From assembly GCF_032854445.1 (NCBI RefSeq), contig NC_088301.1, forward strand, positions 24,598,402 to 24,662,401: DNA of 64,000 nt, written 5' to 3'. The notes below the pieces were generated by a model. The model was not told where the DNA came from. It did not search any database and saw only the letters and a program-made list of their open reading frames with translations. Source of the stretch: Liolophura sinensis (Eukaryota; Mollusca; Polyplacophora; Chitonida; Chitonidae). The first letter of the stretch is position 1, and each line of letters opens with the position of its first letter. Positions 62,901-64,000 of this stretch are shown one piece after another. Made by a program: the position numbers and the translations under genes.

Positions 62901-63148
62901 TGAGCTGTGAACCTTGTCACGCGATTTACCTCAAGGCCTGTCATATTTTCCACAAAGAACAAAATAAAACGTTGGTACGAAGACCACAGGAAATCGTCCC
63001 CAATGAAGTAAATTTTAGTGGGAAGAACTGCGGTTAGCAGACGCCATGCCGACCACACCGTGATGTACGCCGGTGCCGAGCCCAACATCAAAAACTCTGG
63101 GACGAACCATCGCAGCGATTGCAGATGCACAACCACTGACAGCAACAT
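53708..63148 (-). CDS. AGPAT5: 1-acyl-sn-glycerol-3-phosphate acyltransferase epsilon (AGPAT5), 8 exons
   Basis: AGPAT5 acylates lysophosphatidic acid to phosphatidic acid in the ER or mitochondrial outer membrane. The protein starts MLLSVVVHLQS with a hydrophobic N-terminus (~5-45). It carries the catalytic NHQSTVDW motif (H96, D101, split over exons 2 and 3), HGSIYVKRS, the substrate motif FPEGTR (EGTR 176-179), LDAIYDVTV-like YVDAIYDVTV and EIHIHVNRID, and ends with hydrophobic segments and AYSAVKS. The corrected length is 368 residues (364 in human). Exons 3, 4 and 5 each carry one extra base in an A or T run, which breaks the frame three times; the encoded protein is otherwise well conserved, so consensus error is likely. 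It is head-to-head with the gene at 63427 and convergent with RNF146. Confidence 0.96.
54900..55005 (-). mobile_element. SINE family A, 3' part, in AGPAT5 intron 7
   Basis: TTTATTTGATTTATGTTTTA is followed by CAGCATTATGGTGGGAGGAA and CCATCCAGAGGTTCA. Confidence 0.85.
55044..55167 (-). CDS. AGPAT5: AGPAT5 exon 7
   Basis: This exon encodes EILAGHSSEIHIHVNRID through HWLHKLFQDKE and ends in phase 2 at AG|GTAAGC. It was not visible as a long open frame and was found by homology to IHIHIDRIDKKDVP. Confidence 0.93.
55440..57904. repeat. 66-bp minisatellite filling AGPAT5 intron 6; unit copies exon 6 end and donor
   Basis: About 38 units fill the intron, mostly 66 bp, with dimeric ~127-bp higher-order units in 57.0-57.8 kb and a 60-bp variant near 55.5-55.7 kb. 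Read on the minus strand, each unit resembles the last ~33 coding bases of exon 6 plus its donor: ACAGGTGTAAGAATGACATC, then CACTAGGTGTACCAG|GTGAGT. By eye, roughly 27 units keep a perfect CAGGTGAGT besides the real donor at 57904. Confidence 0.95.
57905..58069 (-). CDS. AGPAT5: AGPAT5 exon 6
   Basis: This exon encodes GLTPFTQLLTPRVKAL through DYVDAIYDVTVGYSD and ends TGERIASPGIP. I chose the donor CCAG|GTGAGT at 57904 rather than ACAG|GTGAAA 30 bases earlier. It is the consensus site, and the extra ten residues align without a gap to the human RRESPTMTEFL segment. Its last ~33 bases are the founder of the intron 6 array. Confidence 0.9.
58671..58762 (-). CDS. AGPAT5: AGPAT5 exon 5 (one base long)
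   Basis: This exon encodes VWLVVFPEGTRFNPEL and SAIIEKSQSFAK, then YQ plus one base. It is 92 bp where 91 fit; the TTT at 58679-58681 is one too long. It contains the EGTR motif. Confidence 0.9.
59051..59141 (-). CDS. AGPAT5: AGPAT5 exon 4 (one base long)
   Basis: This exon encodes HGSIYVKRSGKFNRQ and then KPAHQLKYLSKNNIP after a shift. It is 91 bp where 90 fit; the TTT run at 59094-59096 is the likely site. The acceptor is CGTAG and the donor CCT|GTAAGT. Confidence 0.9.
59704..59820 (-). CDS. AGPAT5: AGPAT5 exon 3 (one base long)
   Basis: The exon reads VDWVVTDMLAVRQGSMGHIR through LPMYGF, then YFGQ one frame over. The plus-strand AAAAA at 59715-59719 is one base too long for TAT GGC TTT TAT TTT GGA CAG. 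It carries the catalytic Asp. Confidence 0.9.
60080..60295. repeat. 23-bp minisatellite in AGPAT5 intron 2
   Basis: About eight to nine copies of TAGATGATAATGGCTGCCAC plus TTG occur; some have AAAGG for AATGG. Confidence 0.93.
60820..60898 (-). CDS. AGPAT5: AGPAT5 exon 2
   Basis: This exon encodes VYLYGDAEQVIKDQENVIYL and SNHQST, and ends ACAG|GTGAGT in phase 1. It carries the catalytic NH pair. Confidence 0.95.
60899..62929 (-). other. AGPAT5 intron 1
   Basis: The intron is 2.0 kb. I see no repeat array, SINE or coding sequence in it. Confidence 0.7.
62930..63148 (-). CDS. AGPAT5: AGPAT5 exon 1
   Basis: The exon holds 73 codons from MLLSVVVHLQSLRWF to FFVENMTGLE, with donor GAG|GTAAAT. 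I chose the internal Met at 63148 over an upstream in-frame Met because human AGPAT5 begins MLLSLVLHTYS. Confidence 0.95.
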
Positions 63149-63426
63149 TTTGTCGATGCAGACTGTTATCAAATACTTTCTGTGGACTGAAGACGCCCTG
63201 GATTATGCATTACTCTCACAACATCATGCAATTGTCTACAGCATGACTTTCACGTTAGACGCACATGTTCCAAAACGTCGCCATGTTTATGTGCGCATGC
63301 CGATGAGAGCTTTGCCCTCTTGACCTTGGCGTGACGTCACGCGATTGTTATGCCACCAGCGGCATGAATGCACGTCAGAGAGCCCGCTCTAACTGCCTGT
63401 CAAATGTAGACAACCAAACCGCCTAG
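63149..63426. promoter_or_regulatory. Bidirectional promoter of AGPAT5 and the 63427 gene, with CRE
   Basis: The region spans 278 bp between divergent start codons. It contains a perfect palindromic CRE, TGACGTCA, at 63332-63339 inside the larger palindrome CGTGACGTCACG. This suggests CREB/ATF-type control of one or both genes, which is inferred from the motif alone. Confidence 0.65.
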
Positions 63427-63606
63427 ATGGCCCCTACATCGGATAACGGCAAAGGTTGGGGCAGATTTGGCGTTCACACCCGAAATGGTGAAAGGCAGGA
63501 GAGCACTGGAAATGGTGGACACGCCAAACCTGCCAATGCCCAAACAATTATAAAGAAACTTCACACTGCTGCCCTGACGAAGACTTTAGTTGGTGAAGAC
63601 CACAAG
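63427..63606 (+). CDS. First exon of an unrecognised gene
   Basis: The exon has 60 codons starting MAPTSDNGKGWGRFGVHTRN and ending KTLVGEDHK, followed by donor AAG|GTAAAC in phase 0. I do not recognise the protein. The N-terminal half is Gly/Asn-rich and probably disordered, and the second half (TIIKKLHTAALTKTLVG) could be helical. Support comes from the start codon, the consensus donor, the CpG-containing divergent promoter and the closeness to AGPAT5. The rest of the gene lies beyond the window. Confidence 0.65.
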
Positions 63607-64000
63607 GTAAACAAATGTATCTTATGTTAAAAAAAAATAAAAACAAACAAAACAGAAATGATTAAATGCCATTTGTAGTTAATATTATTTATTAAATTTA
63701 CTAACACATGTTTAGAGCCCCCTGATTTTAAAGTAGGCCTGTATGTTTTGTTCTTGTTTAAGACTAAGTTATACGAGAAATTTAAACGATAGCATAGTAT
63801 GATCGTTTTGTAAATACACTCATTAAATTATCAAATGTAATAATCTGTGATTATGTAACTTCATACATCATAATATATATTTAATCGAGGCTTTATGTCA
63901 TATTTCTGAATCTATCTGAACGGCCCAGACGGCCCCTTGAACCGACGCCTATGGGCTTAGGTAAAGTGATTACGTATATATAGGCTAAGCTGCTTTACCA

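Overview
This window looks like nuclear DNA of a marine lophotrochozoan, most likely a mollusc (a brachiopod is the main alternative). The genes are animal genes with GT-AG introns. The whole window is seeded with tRNA-derived SINEs ending in the GTACGGCGTAAAACACCAAT plus (AAAT)n tail that I associate with molluscan and related genomes; the group assignment is inference from those repeats.

Layout. Positions 1-28317 are gene-poor. I recognise no protein there, only SINE copies of three families, a cluster of four short inverted-repeat (MITE-like) elements at 13.8-16.9 kb, several minisatellites and two possible promoters. The right-hand part holds three confidently identified genes and the first exon of a fourth. 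EIF3E (minus, 13 exons, 41582 to 28318) encodes translation initiation factor 3 subunit E. RNF146 (plus, 2 coding exons, 41958 to 45490) encodes the RING/WWE poly-ADP-ribose-directed ubiquitin ligase and starts 375 bp from EIF3E in a head-to-head pair. AGPAT5 (minus, 8 exons, 63148 to 53708) encodes a lysophosphatidic acid acyltransferase and is head-to-head with an unrecognised gene starting at 63427 (plus); 278 bp containing a perfect CRE separates them. RNF146 and AGPAT5 converge on about 8 kb of repeat-rich DNA that includes a 1.5-kb minisatellite and a 1.2-kb element with terminal inverted repeats.

The most striking observation is that minisatellites have grown out of exon/intron junctions. 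AGPAT5 intron 6 is almost entirely a 66-bp array whose unit copies the last ~33 coding bases of exon 6 plus its consensus CAG|GTGAGT donor, giving some 25 or more decoy donors. EIF3E exon 3 carries a 45-bp array repeating its acceptor plus 14 exonic bases. EIF3E exon 12 carries a ~66-bp array repeating its acceptor plus 30 coding bases. RNF146 has a 42-bp minisatellite inside its coding sequence (SRPDGQTSGSNGQP repeats) that lengthens the protein to 633 residues.

Seven single-base indels interrupt otherwise well-conserved EIF3E and AGPAT5 exons. All lie in short homopolymers: three are G losses in GG and four are gains in A or T runs. Consensus error in the assembly is the simplest explanation, so both genes are annotated as functional with caution.
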